Source: Chelonoidis abingdonii
Lineage: Eukaryota > Chordata > Testudines > Testudinidae
Length of the DNA stretch: 64,000 nucleotides
Reading direction: 5' to 3'
NCBI RefSeq assembly: GCF_003597395.2
Contig: NC_133778.1
Span: forward strand, 15,504,802 to 15,568,801
A model generated the notes under the pieces. It did no database searches and had not been told where the DNA came from. It worked only from the letters and a program-made list of their open reading frames with translations. The translations under genes and the position numbers were made by a program. Each line of letters opens with the position of its first letter. Position 1 is the first letter of the stretch. Below, one piece after another: positions 46,321 through 58,072 of the stretch.

Positions 46321-49300
46321 TGGCTTAGAGTAGAGCTGGCCAAAATGTTTTTGACATCACGCTTTTCTGTCAGAAAATGCTGATTTATTGCCATTGAAAT
46401 GTTTCATGGGCACAGGTCTCTTTCAACCAACTTTTAACAGAAAGGCTTCAGGAGGAGATGAGGCTAGAGTGGCAAGAGGCTGAATCCAAATAGTCCTCTT
46501 CACAGGAAATTCAAAGTGCAATATTGTTGAAATTTTGTTTCTTTCCAAATTGTAAAACCTCAACATTTCTCACAGGACAGAAGTTCTGCTTTATGGCCAG
46601 CTCCAGCTGTAGCCAAGTTGGGCCCCATTGTGCTGGGACGTGAATTGGGTTTCTTACTCTGGAATTATAGCCAGTAAATTCCCACCCCCTTTCAAGCTCC
46701 AGCACCCACCATGCCCAACCTCAACTGGCTCAGGAGAAGCCAAACTAGCAATGAATCTGACCATTATTCAGTAGTCCATGAGGAGTAGCCTAGAGCTAAA
46801 GGCTGTGGAGAACCTGGAAGGCCATTTCCTCTCCCATTTAGAAGGCAGCCCATAGGCCACACAGCAAGATCTCTCACTAGCAAGTGCCTTGCCCAGTGCA
46901 CTGTCCCCGTGTGGATGCCTGAGCTTGTGTGTGTGTCGGAGTGTGGTGTTTGCATGGTTATCTGTGTGTGCACAGGCATGTGATTGAGCTTGTTTGCATC
47001 AGACCTGGAGCCTGGATCTGCCCTTGTGACCCTGATGTTGTTGTTGTTTGTTTGTTTTCCCCCTTGTCAATCCCTTCAAGCACTGGAGAGTTCATGCTCA
47101 TCTGACTGCCAGACAGCCTCTTGGATGGACACACCCTTAGCTCCACCCAGTGTCCCTCAGAGCTGTGCTGGAGCTGTCGGTCTTCTTACCCCATGATGTG
47201 GGCATCCGCCATTTCGATCCATTCATCCCCACCGTCCCCATCTGCACCTCAGCTCAGAGCTCCTGGCCCTTTCAGCCTGACGCACACATCTGCCCTGGGC
47301 TCCCAGGGGGCTTGGTACTTCTGTAACAAAGGCATCTCCAACTCCCATAGACACTTTGTGCCCGTCTTCCTGGCTCAGGAGAGAAAGGGCCCACGCCTCT
47401 TCCCACAATGGGATTGGCAACAGTTTTTTCCAAAATTTCCCAATAACTGGGCCTGTCCCTCTGCCCTCAGGGCACTTAAAAGGCAGTTTCATGTCAAGGC
47501 TGTATCTGATTTCCTCCTCATAGCCCTTCCCACCCTCCCACACCCTGCAAATTTCCTGCTCTTTGCACTGCTGCTCTCACCTGATTTCCTCTCCCTGGAG
47601 TTGGAACCAATACTGATCTGACTGCTCCTGCTCCAACTGCTCCTGCTCCTGCTCCTGTTGGGGCTGCTTCTCTCTCTCCTCTTTCCCTAGTGCCTCTGTC
47701 CATCTTTCTCCTCCTGTCCAAGATGCTCCAGCTGTGAAGTCTAGCACAGCTCCGTTCCCAGGTCTGCCATTGCCTTGCTGGGTGACCTGTGGTAAATCAT
47801 ATGCCCTGTTTGTGCCCCACTTAGAAATAACTGCAGGGACAAGACACAGCTCATTTCTGAATCTTTCCAAGTGGATTTTATTGGTCCAAATCAGAGCCAA
47901 ATGTCTTCTTTACTTTCCAGTCCTCAGACTAAAGTATCCTGTGCCACAGAGAGAGGACGGGAGAGACTGAGGTGGCACCAATGACTGTGTCCCTGTGATG
48001 GCAGGGAATAGAATAGATCAGCTGGGCCCAGGGGTTCTTAGCAGCTGATTCCTGCTCCATGCTGCAAAGGGAAGTGAAAAAAACCCTCTGACCTGGAGGG
48101 AAATTCCTTCCTAACCCCAAATCTGGTGATCAGTTTGACCCAGGGCATGGAAGCCAGATTCCCCAGCTAAGCATGGAGGAGCGAGGAATCTCTGTAGTGC
48201 TTTAGAACATTGGGCCATCTTATCAGGTGTCCTGCCTATAGCTGTGCCTAATATCTGGTGCTTCAACAGAGATGCTAAGGCCTTCTGCCCTCGCTTGTGT
48301 GCTCTTTCTCTGCGGTAGAGCCATGTGCTCCGATCTGAGCTCTTCAAGAACCCACTGTCGTTGTTTTAAGCACAAAACACACACACACACACACACCCCT
48401 CACCCCTGACTAACTTGTTCTGATCTGTTCATTATCCAATGGCTCAAATCCTTTAAAGTAACCCCAGGGAATCCCTCAGTTCTTTCAGTTGCTAGCAGTG
48501 CCTGCACAGCGGATGATAAATATTTAATGCATCTGCCAGCTCAAAGCGTGGTACTCTCCCGCTCCTGTCCTTTTATCACGAGAGGTGCTGATTGCCTTTC
48601 AGGTTCCTCTCTTCCCTTCCTGACTACGTGGAACACCTGACTGCAGCACGCTAAGTTTCTTCAGAAGCCCTCGCTAAGTCTTCCACTGGGGTCTTTCCAG
48701 AGAAGCTGCTCCACCTGGGTACGGTCACACTGAGTGTCGTTTGGCTGCAGTACTACGAGAAAGCTGGATTAATGAAATCGGGGGCCACACTCACCCCTTC
48801 CTGGGGCCACACAGCTCCACTTCTATACCAGGGCTTTAAGCCCTTCACTTGTAGTGATGGTGGCAGGCAGAAGGAGGCAGTGGAACCTCTTCCTGTCTTC
48901 TGGGAGCACCGCAGGGGCCCTTTATCTCCCCCAAGAGTCAGGAGTGGCAGCACTGATCTCAACATCAGGATATATCTCTTTACCTGGGTGGACTGGGCCT
49001 ATTGCACTCTTCTATACCTGCTACAAGCAGTCCTCTAGGGTAGTGTCAAAATGAAGAGTCCCCCTACAGCAGTGGGTTTGGGAGTTAACCTCCCAGGGAG
49101 ATGCACAGGGCAGTTCTCAGAGCTATTGTTTCAGGCTGTCTGCAGACTCAGGCAAGCATTGCTGCATTGGTTACACTTGGGCCAGGCTCTACTATGTCAT
49201 GAAGATGTATAACCCAGAAGGCAAAATAGGAAACCCCCAAACTATATTATTTTTCACTCTTGTGATTGGCTTAAAAATCATGACTTTTTTTTTTTTTTTT

Positions 49301-49677
49301 TTGCAGGGGCGGGGGGGAGGCGACTCATGACTTTTGAACACTTAGGGTTGGTGCTGCAGGTGAAATATTGCCTCCCTCAGTGGTGTACTGAGCAGCTTAT
49401 CAGCTCGTTAACAAATGCTGCCCTATTCTATTAAAAGCAGAGCTGCTTTCAATTCAACACAGCCACCATTTGAATCACAACAGTCTGAAAACTCGTGTCT
49501 GGCAGTGGAAAAACAGTGCACTGTGCATGTTTTTATATTATATTACTGATGAAAGGCAGGCGCACACATCTTTTCTTCTGAACACTCAACTCTCGATCCT
49601 GAGCTGGTGCCCATCGTTGCAGCACCACTAAAATAGGAAGAAAGTCAGTGTGATTCCACTAAGACCGACTGAGCGCA
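46321..49677. other. Intronic or intergenic with simple repeats
   Basis: No gene supported. A (GT)-rich patch lies near 46925-46975 and (AC)n at 48377-48396. A '(gctcctg)n-like' stretch at 47622-47665 creates a glutamine-rich antisense frame. 47945-48150 is possibly a decayed reverse CR1 piece ('ggaaattccttcctaacccc'). The ~40 bp 'cttgtgtgctctttctctgcggtagagcca' at 48290-48325 recurs at 52930-52965. A T-run at 49285-49302 ends in a G-run. The 166-codon frame at 47121-47621 shows no domain. Confidence 0.5.
48377..48396. repeat. (AC)n microsatellite
   Basis: Ten AC dinucleotides. A similar (AC)n run is at 52603-52621. Confidence 0.95.
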
Positions 49678-50310
49678 GGGCATGGCTATGCTACAAAATT
49701 AAGTTAGGTCCACCTAAAGCCACCGCAGTAATTCAATCGGCTGTTTGTGTCAGTGCTGCCCTCCTGCTGGTGGTGCAAGCGCTCTTGGTGAGAAGTGGGG
49801 CATTGTGGGGCTCTGACAGCTGGAGGATGGCATACTGACGGCCATGGAGAGCTGACTGCTGGAGAACGCCCCCTCCCCCAGGACTGAGCACTGGAGCTCC
49901 CTCCCAGCCCCACACTGGCTGAGCACCAGAGCTCCCATCCCCCAGACTGACAGCTGGAGCCCCTCCACTCTGCACGAGGCTGGCTGCCAGATCCCCTCTC
50001 CCCATCCCAGTGGTCAGCCCCACGTGGGGCTTGGAGGGGAGACTCCCACGCTTACATCACCTGCTGCTACCTTTGAAAGCTGGCACGGGGCTGACAGCTC
50101 GGTCTGTCAAAGGCAGTAAAGGTCGATTGTAAGCGATGAGGTGTCCACACGGGTACTGAGTTGCCCTAACTACATCAACCTAAGCGCTAGGACTCTCGTG
50201 GAGGCGGCGTTATGAAGTTAATGTAGTGGGCAACTTACATCGATGGGAGCTTCAGATTAGTGCAGACGTATGCTGCCTTGCGTCGACTGCCTTGTAGTGC
50301 AGACCAGGCT
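49678..50310. mobile_element. MITE, 'ggtct(g/a)cactaca' family
   Basis: About 633 bp with imperfect inverted ends: 'catggctatgctacaaaattaagttaggtc' on the left against 'tgccttgtagtgcagaccaggc' on the right. The inner arms contain 'caacctaagcgctagg' and 'gtgggcaacttacatcgatggg'. The middle has degenerate 'agctggagcccc' repeats. No TSD is recognised, so the ends could be off by a few bases. Confidence 0.75.
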
Positions 50311-50838
50311 TTTGTTGTGAAATTTCTGAGGTTTCACTGAGTGTGAAGCAGGTTTCATGTGCAGAGCAGTATTATGCCACTCATCCTGTGGGATGTCTAG
50401 AAAATTGATCTGCATTTAATCTGGAGTAAGTTTAGCGCTTCTGGGAGGCACCAGGCTGTCTTGCAGACAAAAGGCTAGATTGTGACTTGAACTAAGTGTC
50501 TGGGCAAAGAAATGAGTTCACCAAAAAAACCCAATCCACCGCTTAGTCAGTGCATGGAGGGGATGAACAAGTGGGACTAATTCTCTGCTTACTGTGTCCC
50601 GAGAGCCAGAGGAGGAAAGCTGGAATCTAGGCTGTACCCGCCCTATGCTCAACCAGTGTGCAGTCAGCTATACTGGTATAATCCAGCAATAAATTGCTAC
50701 TCCCCTGGGAGCACGGAGGAGTAGGGGAGGAATTGTGACTCTGGGTGCCTCAGAGTCACAGTATTTTCAAGAGAAGTGCAGCTTGCATACCAGCCCTAGC
50801 TCAGGCTTGTGCCTGGTGGCCCAGCATAGCTCTAAGTT
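50311..50838. other. Intronic or intergenic, nothing recognised
   Basis: No gene, repeat or regulatory site that I can support. Confidence 0.5.
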
Positions 50839-50848
50839 AATCATTTGT

Positions 50849-51161
50849 AAGGCCCTACAAATTCAGGATCCATTTTCATCAATGTCAAGGTCATGGGATT
50901 TAAAAAATCGTAAATTTCATGATTTCAGCTATGTAAATTTGAAATTTTACAGTGTTGTAGTTGTAGGAGGTCCTCACCCAAAAAGGAGTGTGTGTGTGTA
51001 GGGGGGGTGTCACAAAGTTATTATGGAGGGCTTGCAGTCCTGCTATGGGGGTTTGCCTTCAAAGCTGGGCACCCAGCCAACAGCCGCTGCTCTCCAGCGC
51101 CCAGCTCTGTGATGCATGGTCTGTGATGCATTTTTCATGGCTGTGAATTTGGTAGGGCCCT
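50849..51161 (+). mobile_element. MITE, 'aaggccctacaaattca' family
   Basis: 313 bp with inverted ends aaggccctacaaattcagg / gctgtgaatttggtagggccct. The direct repeat aatcatttgt flanks it perfectly (50839-50848, 51162-51171). The duplication reads as 10 bp, or 8 bp plus two chance matches if it is a hAT. Contains a short (GT)n and G-run. Non-coding. Confidence 0.93.
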
Positions 51162-51171
51162 AATCATTTGT

Positions 51172-53591
51172 GTATCCATCTAGCAGGTACAGAGTCCACA
51201 GTGGCATCTGAGTTCTGTAGACTGTCCTGCTGTTATCTTGGGCTGGTTCTAGAGGAACTACCTCGAAATGTGAGGCCTGTTCGGGTCCCAGGCACACCCA
51301 GTCATCAGTCATTGACAATGCCATTAAAGGTGGCATTTAGTGCTTAGGGGAACATCTCTCCAGTAGGATCTGGACTAATCCCACCTATACTGTTCAGATA
51401 AAGTGCCAGCCAGCCAGGGGTACCAGCTTTTGGTTACTAGATGCAGTGGGGTCTACTGGTTAAAGCAAAGGATGGGGAGATTTGTGTACGAGCTCTATAT
51501 CTGACTCTTTCTTAAGCTATGTGTGTCCTTGGGCAAGTCACTCAACCTTTTGCTGCCTTAATTCCCCATCTGTAAAATTGGTACAAAATATTTGCAAGCA
51601 ATACTGTACCACAAAAGGATGTTGAGGCTTAACTCACTGTGAGAACCTCAGATACTCAGGCTGGAGCTGAGCCAGTGAACCAGAGGTGAGTGGTTTTGTT
51701 TTGTTTTTACTGACACCCTCTGCTATCCGGGCTCGCTGGCCTGCTTTCCTAATTAAAAGCCAACATAGGCTAATGTCCTTCATGTGGAAATAGTGTGCAT
51801 GCGATAGGACAGCCAGATCAATATGGAGTGAATTACACCAACACGGCTATTGGACATTAATTAGCGTGCTCAGGCTTTGGTATTAAAGTGACACTCAAAT
51901 TTGACCTTTTAGGAAAAGTAAAAAACAAAAAGGCCCAAAGGGAAAAAAATTAACCTGAGATATTGATGAACTAAGTCATTGCTAAGGGGTCCTGCCTGCT
52001 GTACCTTTAATATGAGTGTGGCTTTCCTTTATTATTTGGTCTGTTGCTGCTAGTGGGAGTAAGCCCAGATTTCAAGAACAGGAGAATAGACTAGAGTTTG
52101 CAAGCCACGTGGCGCATGTCAGATATATTTATTGCACTATCTTGGGCTCCAGGCGTGGACAAGACTTGTTGGGTCACCCAGGGACTGTGCAGGATTGTTC
52201 TCTGCAGCACACTTTCTATTCAAGCTTTATGCCTCAAGATTTAAAAATCAAGTGTTTCTATACAGAAGCAGGAGCAGAAAGCTGGTAGTTTGGTGGGAAA
52301 TTAGGTTGTATTCAGTAGTCATCAGAATTACTATATTAAAACAGGCTAATGGGAGGTCTCTGAAGCATTTGGCTTTACTCCCTGTAAGCGTAAGGAATAC
52401 TTGCCCCCTTAATGCTATAGAAGAGGACATCTTTCTTCTTGACGCTAGCTGCTGATTAATGTATGCACTGAAGCACAAGAACTGAGGCTTATAAATTTTG
52501 CCTTATCTACAGTAGAACATCTGTGTGCTGCTCTGCCGACTATCCGTGTCTAATCCCTTCCTCCGAAGGTACCCTCCTGCTCGCTTGAACACCATTTCAA
52601 AGAACACACACACACACACACAGAGGTTAGTGCCGCTTAAGGGTGCATCGTGACACATCCCAGCAACAGTTTAGTACAGTAGGTCAAACAAGCTGCTGAA
52701 ACTCATGAGAGATAGAAGGTGACTTTTAGCTGCAAGTGTCACTGCTCAAAGATTGCTGGATGCTTCACCACTAGGAGGGAGGTCGCTCTGAGGACCCACC
52801 TACAAGCTCTCTTCAGAGTACCACCTGGGAACAACAGCTCTGGAGTTTGTTGCTTTATGTAGATGGCAAAATATCGTAGCCTGGAGTCAGTCATGCAATA
52901 CAGAGACACTAACGCTTTTTCCTGCCCTAGCTTGTGTGTTCTTTCTCTTTGGTAGAGCCAGATCTGCCTGATGCAGATTGCTGCACTCCAGAGGTGAGAA
53001 ATATTTTGAAAGCTCAAAGCATGTACTGCAATTAAGTGCTGCCTGAGGCTGCGTTTTATAAAGGAGTGAGCATAATGACTGTAAGCCACTCCAAATCATG
53101 AAGAAGCTTACAAATCCATGGCACGTAGTACCGCACACGTGCATGGCCTAAAAGGAAAAGAGCCAGACCTAGATGCGATTATAGTGGTATGACGATGGGT
53201 AGAATACAAATAAGAAAAAATCACTGAACAGGTAAAAGCACGTGGTGCCATGGAGAGGTCAAATGAAGAGAATGGGCTTTAAGAAGGCACTTGACAGGAA
53301 TGCACTCTAGCAAATACGGTGGAACCCTCTTAGCAAAGTCACTTCTCCCCACACACACACAACAGTTTCATGTCAAGCAGATGCCTTGTAGCCAGAGCTT
53401 CAGTTTGCACATTGCAACATGCTGGTATTTATTTTTCCTTTCCACTATAAGTGGAGAAACCCTGCGTGGAAGCTCACTGCAGGTGGGCACTGCTCCTGCC
53501 ATCATAGATTCAAGTGCCATACTAGGACTGATTCTATGCACCAGTGATCCCCCCGTGAGCTCAGCGGAGTTGTGGGTGTGCAAGGAATACG
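51172..53591. other. Intronic or intergenic with a MIR-like piece
   Basis: 51445-51660 follows a forward MIR-type SINE ('gcagtggggtctactggttaaagc', 'ctatgtgtgtccttgggcaagtcactcaacc', 'ccccatctgtaaaattgg'). (AC)n at 52603-52621. No gene supported; frames of 107-116 codons (52132-52455, 52739-53089) lack domains. Confidence 0.55.
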
Positions 53592-53602
53592 GGATTAGGA
53601 TT

Positions 53603-53806
53603 GGAGTACATGTGGCACTTTAGAGACTAATAAATTTATCTGAGCATAAGCTTTCGTGGGCTACAGCCCACTTCATCGGACGCATGAAGTGGGCTGTAGT
53701 TCACGAAAGCTTATGCTCAAATGCATTTGTTGGTCTCTGACGTGCCACAAGTACTCCTGTTCTTTTTGCAGATACAGACTAACACGGCTGCTACTCCGAA
53801 ACCCAA
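53603..53806 (-). mobile_element. Miniature Penelope-like element hairpin, 204 bp
   Basis: Runs from 'ggagtacatgtggcac' to 'acacggctgctactccgaaaccca', with a perfect 11-bp TSD ggattaggatt (53592-53602, 53807-53817). The centre (53642-53718) is an almost perfect palindrome of 'gagcataagctttcgtgggct'. On the minus strand, 53680 down to 53642 carries a hammerhead-like order: CCGATGA (core CUGANGA with one change), a 6-bp stem II GTGGGC-TGTA-GCCCAC, GAAA, a 2-bp stem III GC-TTAT-GC, then TC. No protein-coding body remains. Confidence 0.88.
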
Positions 53807-53817
53807 GGATTAGGATT

Positions 53818-54189
53818 ATGGCCCGGACTGACACCTCTGCCCACTGCTATGAATTCAGATGGTTGTAGGTCCTGGCAGAATCTGGGCTTGTGTCAAATAA
53901 GTTGCAGCCAGGATGAACTTGAAATCAGTGTAGTTATTCAAATGGTGAATTTGGCCCTGTGAGTTTCCTGCTGTAGTTAGGAAAGCAACAGAAACAAACA
54001 GATCATTTGAAATCTGGGGCGAAAACCGAACTGATTTTGGCTGGTGTGTGTCCCCCCTGCAGCAAACCAATATAAAATATCTTGGACCATCCTAGCAGCC
54101 ATAAGTGACAGCTTTTGACTACTGCACAATCGTTCCCACTAAATTTCTGCTCTGCTGACTATCCACTGTCCCCTGCTAAGTGAACAAAC
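53818..54189. other. Intronic or intergenic, nothing recognised
   Basis: No gene or identifiable repeat. Confidence 0.5.
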
Positions 54190-55200
54190 AGGACTACCTC
54201 GAAAACATGTCTGGGACTTGTTGAATGAACTTTTGGGACAATGAATGTTAAGTGGGTTTCCTGGCGAATACTTAGGGAGAGGTTTAATGTAAATCCCCCA
54301 CCTCCAGTTACACAAAAATCCAGCATTTTGAAGCTATGCCCTCAGGAGAGAGTCCTATAGAGGGCCAGAAGCAGAGGACTGCTGATTACCTGTTCCTGGA
54401 GATCAAAGGTCAAAGTTGTATAGAGAAAGAGGCTGATCTGCCCAGTCTTGGGCTCAGACAGTTATAAAGGCGCTGACTCTGTGGGTGCTCAGCACCCACA
54501 AGTCACAGCTGTTTGGCGGAGCCCCTGATCAGCTAATCAGGGGCACTGCCAAACAGCTGTTTGGCAGCTTAGGGCGAGGTTTGGGGGGAAGGCAGCAGGT
54601 GGGGGGTGGCATTACGGAGTGTGGCGGGAAGAGGCAGAGTGAGGATGAGGCCTCGGGGGAAGAGGCGGAACAGAGGTGGAGAGAAAGTGAGGCTTTGGGG
54701 GAAGGGCTGGAAGGCTTAGGGCAGAGTGGTGGCAGAGCAACCCCTGGGAAAAGTAAAAGTTGGCGCGTATGGACAGTTATGAACTTGTAACTACAGAGAG
54801 GACCTTGTTCTGGGATTGAAGGACTGAGCCCTACCAGAGTCCAAAGCTAGAGATGGAGCGACCTCTGGTAAGCTTTTTTGGTGTGTGTGTGTGTGGCCTT
54901 CTATTTATTTAGTATGTCTTCTCTGTAGTGATTTCACTTAAGAAGTGTGCTTGCTTAGAAATGACTGTGTGGTAGCGTGTGACTGACAATTGCTGACCTA
55001 TGTAGGCAGTCTAATTTACTGGGAATGTCACAGTGTAAGGCAGGGAACTGTGCAGCCTTTAAAAGAGCTGGTCACAAGGGGGAGAAATTCAGGTCTCCAC
55101 CCAAGAGAGATGGTGGCTGGGAGCTATAAACTTCTAAGTGGGTGCCCTTGCTAGATCATGGCGGCAAAATACAGGTGCAGTTACCCAGAAACTGACACCA
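54190..55200 (+). mobile_element. LTR-like interspersed repeat (sister of 6071-7385) with nested MITE
   Basis: Colinear with the left copy: 'cttttgggacaatgaatgttaagtgggtttcctgg', 'gaagctatgccctcaggaga', 'tctgcccagtcttg', 'cagtgtaaggcagggaactgtgcagcctt' and 'cacccaagagagatgg'. It is interrupted at 54466-54771 by a different transposon from the one in the left copy. Orientation is the same. Probable solo LTR, with class uncertain and ends approximate. Confidence 0.6.
54466..54771 (+). mobile_element. hAT-type MITE, 'ggcgctgact' family
   Basis: 306 bp beginning aaaggcgctgactctgtggg and ending agtaaaagttggcgcgtatg. Flanked by gacagttat on both sides (54457-54465, 54772-54780), an 8-9 bp perfect TSD. 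Internal 'agctgtttggc' occurs in both orientations. Its insertion post-dates the host LTR-like repeat. Confidence 0.9.
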
Positions 55201-55333
55201 ACTTTACGGCTGACCAGTAGGTAGAAGGCCCATGTGATCTCTTCTATCCTGAAATGTACCATTAATGATCTGGGCTATTCTGGTTATTTGCAGCTTGGTC
55301 ATCCCACTGCTTCATGTTTTTTTATTTTGAATG

Positions 55334-55459
55334 GTGTCAAGTATCAGGGGTAGCTGTGTTAGTCTGTATCCACAAAAAGAAGTGGGTTTTTTTACCCACG
55401 AAAGCTTATGCCCAAATAAATGTGTTAGTCTTTAAGGTGCCACCGGCCTCCTTGTTTTA
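55334..55459 (+). mobile_element. Miniature Penelope-like element end, 126 bp
   Basis: Starts 'gtgtcaagtatcaggggtagctgtgttagtctgtatcc' and ends 'gtgttagtctttaaggtgccacc...cttgtttt'. Perfect 10-bp TSD attttgaatg (55324-55333, 55460-55469). Keeps the 3' half of the hammerhead-like motif: stem II GTGGGT-(T)n-ACCCAC, GAAA at 55400-55403, then GC-TTAT-GC. The CUGANGA half is deleted. Confidence 0.87.
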
Positions 55460-55469
55460 ATTTTGAATG

Positions 55470-56440
55470 TTCACCAGTTGTAATGGTTATAGTTCAGTGA
55501 TTGTACTGCACTATGACCTGAAATGAAAAAGCTCCCATCTCAGTGTTGGCATCCAGAAAGAGCTTTTGCTTATAAAAACAGCCCTTCTAGAGCAGTGTAT
55601 GATGTTTCAGTGTTCTCCCACTTTCATGAAATAGAGTAGAAAATGCAACAAATTGAGGGATCCTGCACAGTATTTGGTGGCTAGAAAAACTTGTATAGAC
55701 TCTGAATTAGCAAACACATTGAAGACTAACTGACTTCCAGTTGCTGGATGAACTGAATTTTTTTCTTTTAATTGTTTTGGGTTGGCCTACAATGATTTTT
55801 TTTTTTTTTTTTTTTTTTCCCCTGAACCAGAAAAGTGAAAAAATTAATTTCAGGCTGAATATAATGTTTTGTTCAACCTGAAATGTTTCATTTCACATTT
55901 GAATTTTTATGCATTTTTTAAAAAAAGTAAAATTTGAAGCAAAATTCAAAGCAATTTTATTTTTTGAAATTTTTAAAAAGAGAAACATTTAATTTAGAAA
56001 TTGTAAAATATGAAACACTTTTTGCCTTCTCAGAATTTTGGTTTTTGACCAAAACAGTTTGGAAAATTTGACACACATTTGCAAAATGTTGATCAATCCA
56101 AATGTGCATTTTTAGCACACACAAAAAGTCCAAAACATTTGTCACCCAACTCCAGTTATAACTTGCTTCCAGTTAATATTTCACAGTAGCTTTCAACTTA
56201 CTCTCTCCTGAGTAGTAACTAGTATTAATTACTGTGACTGTAGTCTGCCCTGGATGGTGAAGCCAACTTTCCATTATAAATGCCAACTCCTTCACCAGAA
56301 TGACACTGATATCTCTGAAATAGCCCGTATGTGATCTTCTGTCTTGTGACAAATGCGGCAAATCAGATGAGATGCTTTGGAGAGAGGAGAGCTGAAAGCA
56401 GGTTGCATAATAAGAACACACCCAGTTACATTAGAAAGGA
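55470..56440. other. Intronic or intergenic, AT-rich fuzzy repeat
   Basis: A T-run at 55796-55818. 55740-56150 is the third copy of the 'gaaatgtttcatttc / caaaattc / aaatttttaaaaa' AT-rich repeat seen at 11890 and 24218. No gene. Confidence 0.5.
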
Positions 56441-56444
56441 TCAT

Positions 56445-56682
56445 TTAAAAAATAAAGGTTGAAAGGGTTACAAACCCTTGTGCTTTGGGCTATCAGCCAA
56501 TCTCTAACCGCCGGAAGTTAAGTAGTAATGTCCCTTAGGGGCAGGTTATCCAATAATTGCACAATTTGGGGGTTGTGTCTGCCTCTGAAGCCTTTAGTAA
56601 TGGCCGCTATCAGACGCAGGATACTGGCCTAGATACACCAGTGGTCTGATCAAGTATGGCGATTCTTATGCTCTTATGAGTG
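56445..56682 (+). mobile_element. CR1 LINE, 3' end (~240 bp)
   Basis: Decayed forward CR1: 'cagacgcaggatactggcctagatacaccagtggtctgatcaagtatggcgattcttatgctctta' is the 3' terminus. The upstream part ('ggggcaggttatcc', 'cctttagtaatggcc') is shorter than in other copies. Confidence 0.85.
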
Positions 56683-58072
56683 ATCAATCTGGTTTCATTT
56701 GTATCTGACCTCCTTTTCAGCACTTCCTCTTGAATCTCACCAGCAGTTGAATGCTATTTTAATATTTCATAAATGGCCCCTTCTAATGGAATCCATGGCC
56801 ATGTACAAGAAGTCTTGTCCCCTTCTGGATCTCATGTGTCTGTTGGATCATGCAAAAGTTGTCAGCAGCACTTTCCTCTGTGGGAGCTGACTCCAATATT
56901 AATCAAGCTCCTTTTGGTCTGTACTGTATGCCTAATTACATAAAGGGCAGCTACGCTCAAATTCGCTTGGAGTTGTGAGAAGCATATTTCTTGTCAGCTA
57001 CTCTAGAGAAATTACCATTAGGTTTTCCAGGGAATGAAAGTATATTGTCGTTTGCCCTTCAGAACTGAACCAATATTTTTATAATCTTAAAGCATATTTC
57101 CTAGGCAGATCTGGGACTCAGAGGAGAAACATGGCAAATAATCTTCTAAAGCTAAGAGTTGTGGTCCATTGGCTTCTCCCTCTCTCTCTGAAATGATTAA
57201 ACATTTACAGCACAAGTGGTTTCAAACTCAAATGTAAATTACCACATAAGATTCTCAGTGTGCCTGCTTAATAAGTATTCATGAATGCTTTCTGGTCATG
57301 AATTACTCATGCTCTGATTTGCTGTCCTCAGTTCACTTTCAAGCATTTTTAAGCGTTTGCCAAAAAACACTTACAAATAATACACATATACATTATAACA
57401 CTAGAACTAGCGGACAAACAGTCCTTAACATAGAGGCTGGACAAATTCCAGGGAAAAAGCTGGGAGAATCAATCCGACTGCCGTCCCACAGGGGATGATT
57501 CTGTTCTGTCCTAATGCGTATAGTTAAATTGTAAGCTCTTTGTATGTTAGGCATCTGGTCAGCAAAGCATTTAAGCGCTTGGTCAAGTCCCACTGAAATT
57601 TAATGAAATGTAAGCATGTGCTTAGGAGACTTGTGAAACATATGGTCTTTAAGCACATGCTTAATACTGAATAACAAACAACTTCTTGTAAACTATTGCT
57701 CCCCAATCCTGCAAAGCACCTGACATTACTAGTTCCATTGAAGTCAAGCGGCTCCTTAAATGCTTTGCTGGATTATAGTCTCAGGTATTAAGGCAAGATT
57801 GTGCTAAATGCTCAGTGTGGTTATCTTAAAACAGAAGCTTGCTGTAAGCTTGCTGTGTGAGAAACATTGCAGTATATAGTTGGTGGGGGAAAGAAAGGGC
57901 CTGATTCATCATTCAATAGCCTCATCTAAAGTGGGAGTCTCCACTAAGGTCAATGGGACACATTATCAGCTGGTGTAAATCAGCCTACCTCCATTGCAGC
58001 TCTATTGTCTGATTTACACCATCTGAGTATCTGGCCCAATTCAGTTCTTGCAGCACCCAACTCTCTTAAAAT
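56683..58072. other. Intronic or intergenic with two small hairpins
   Basis: 57590-57780 contains 'aagcatgtgcttagg / taagcacatgcttaa' and 'caatcctgcaaagcacctgac', and 57964-58037 is a strong hairpin ('tcagctggtgtaaatcagcc' against 'tctgatttacaccatctgag'). No gene. Confidence 0.55.

Noticed and set aside
47121..47721. 166-codon plus-strand frame and overlapping minus-strand Q/E-rich frames.
   Set aside because: No domain. The Q/E richness comes from a 'gctcctg' simple repeat, and no splice-site or conservation evidence is visible.
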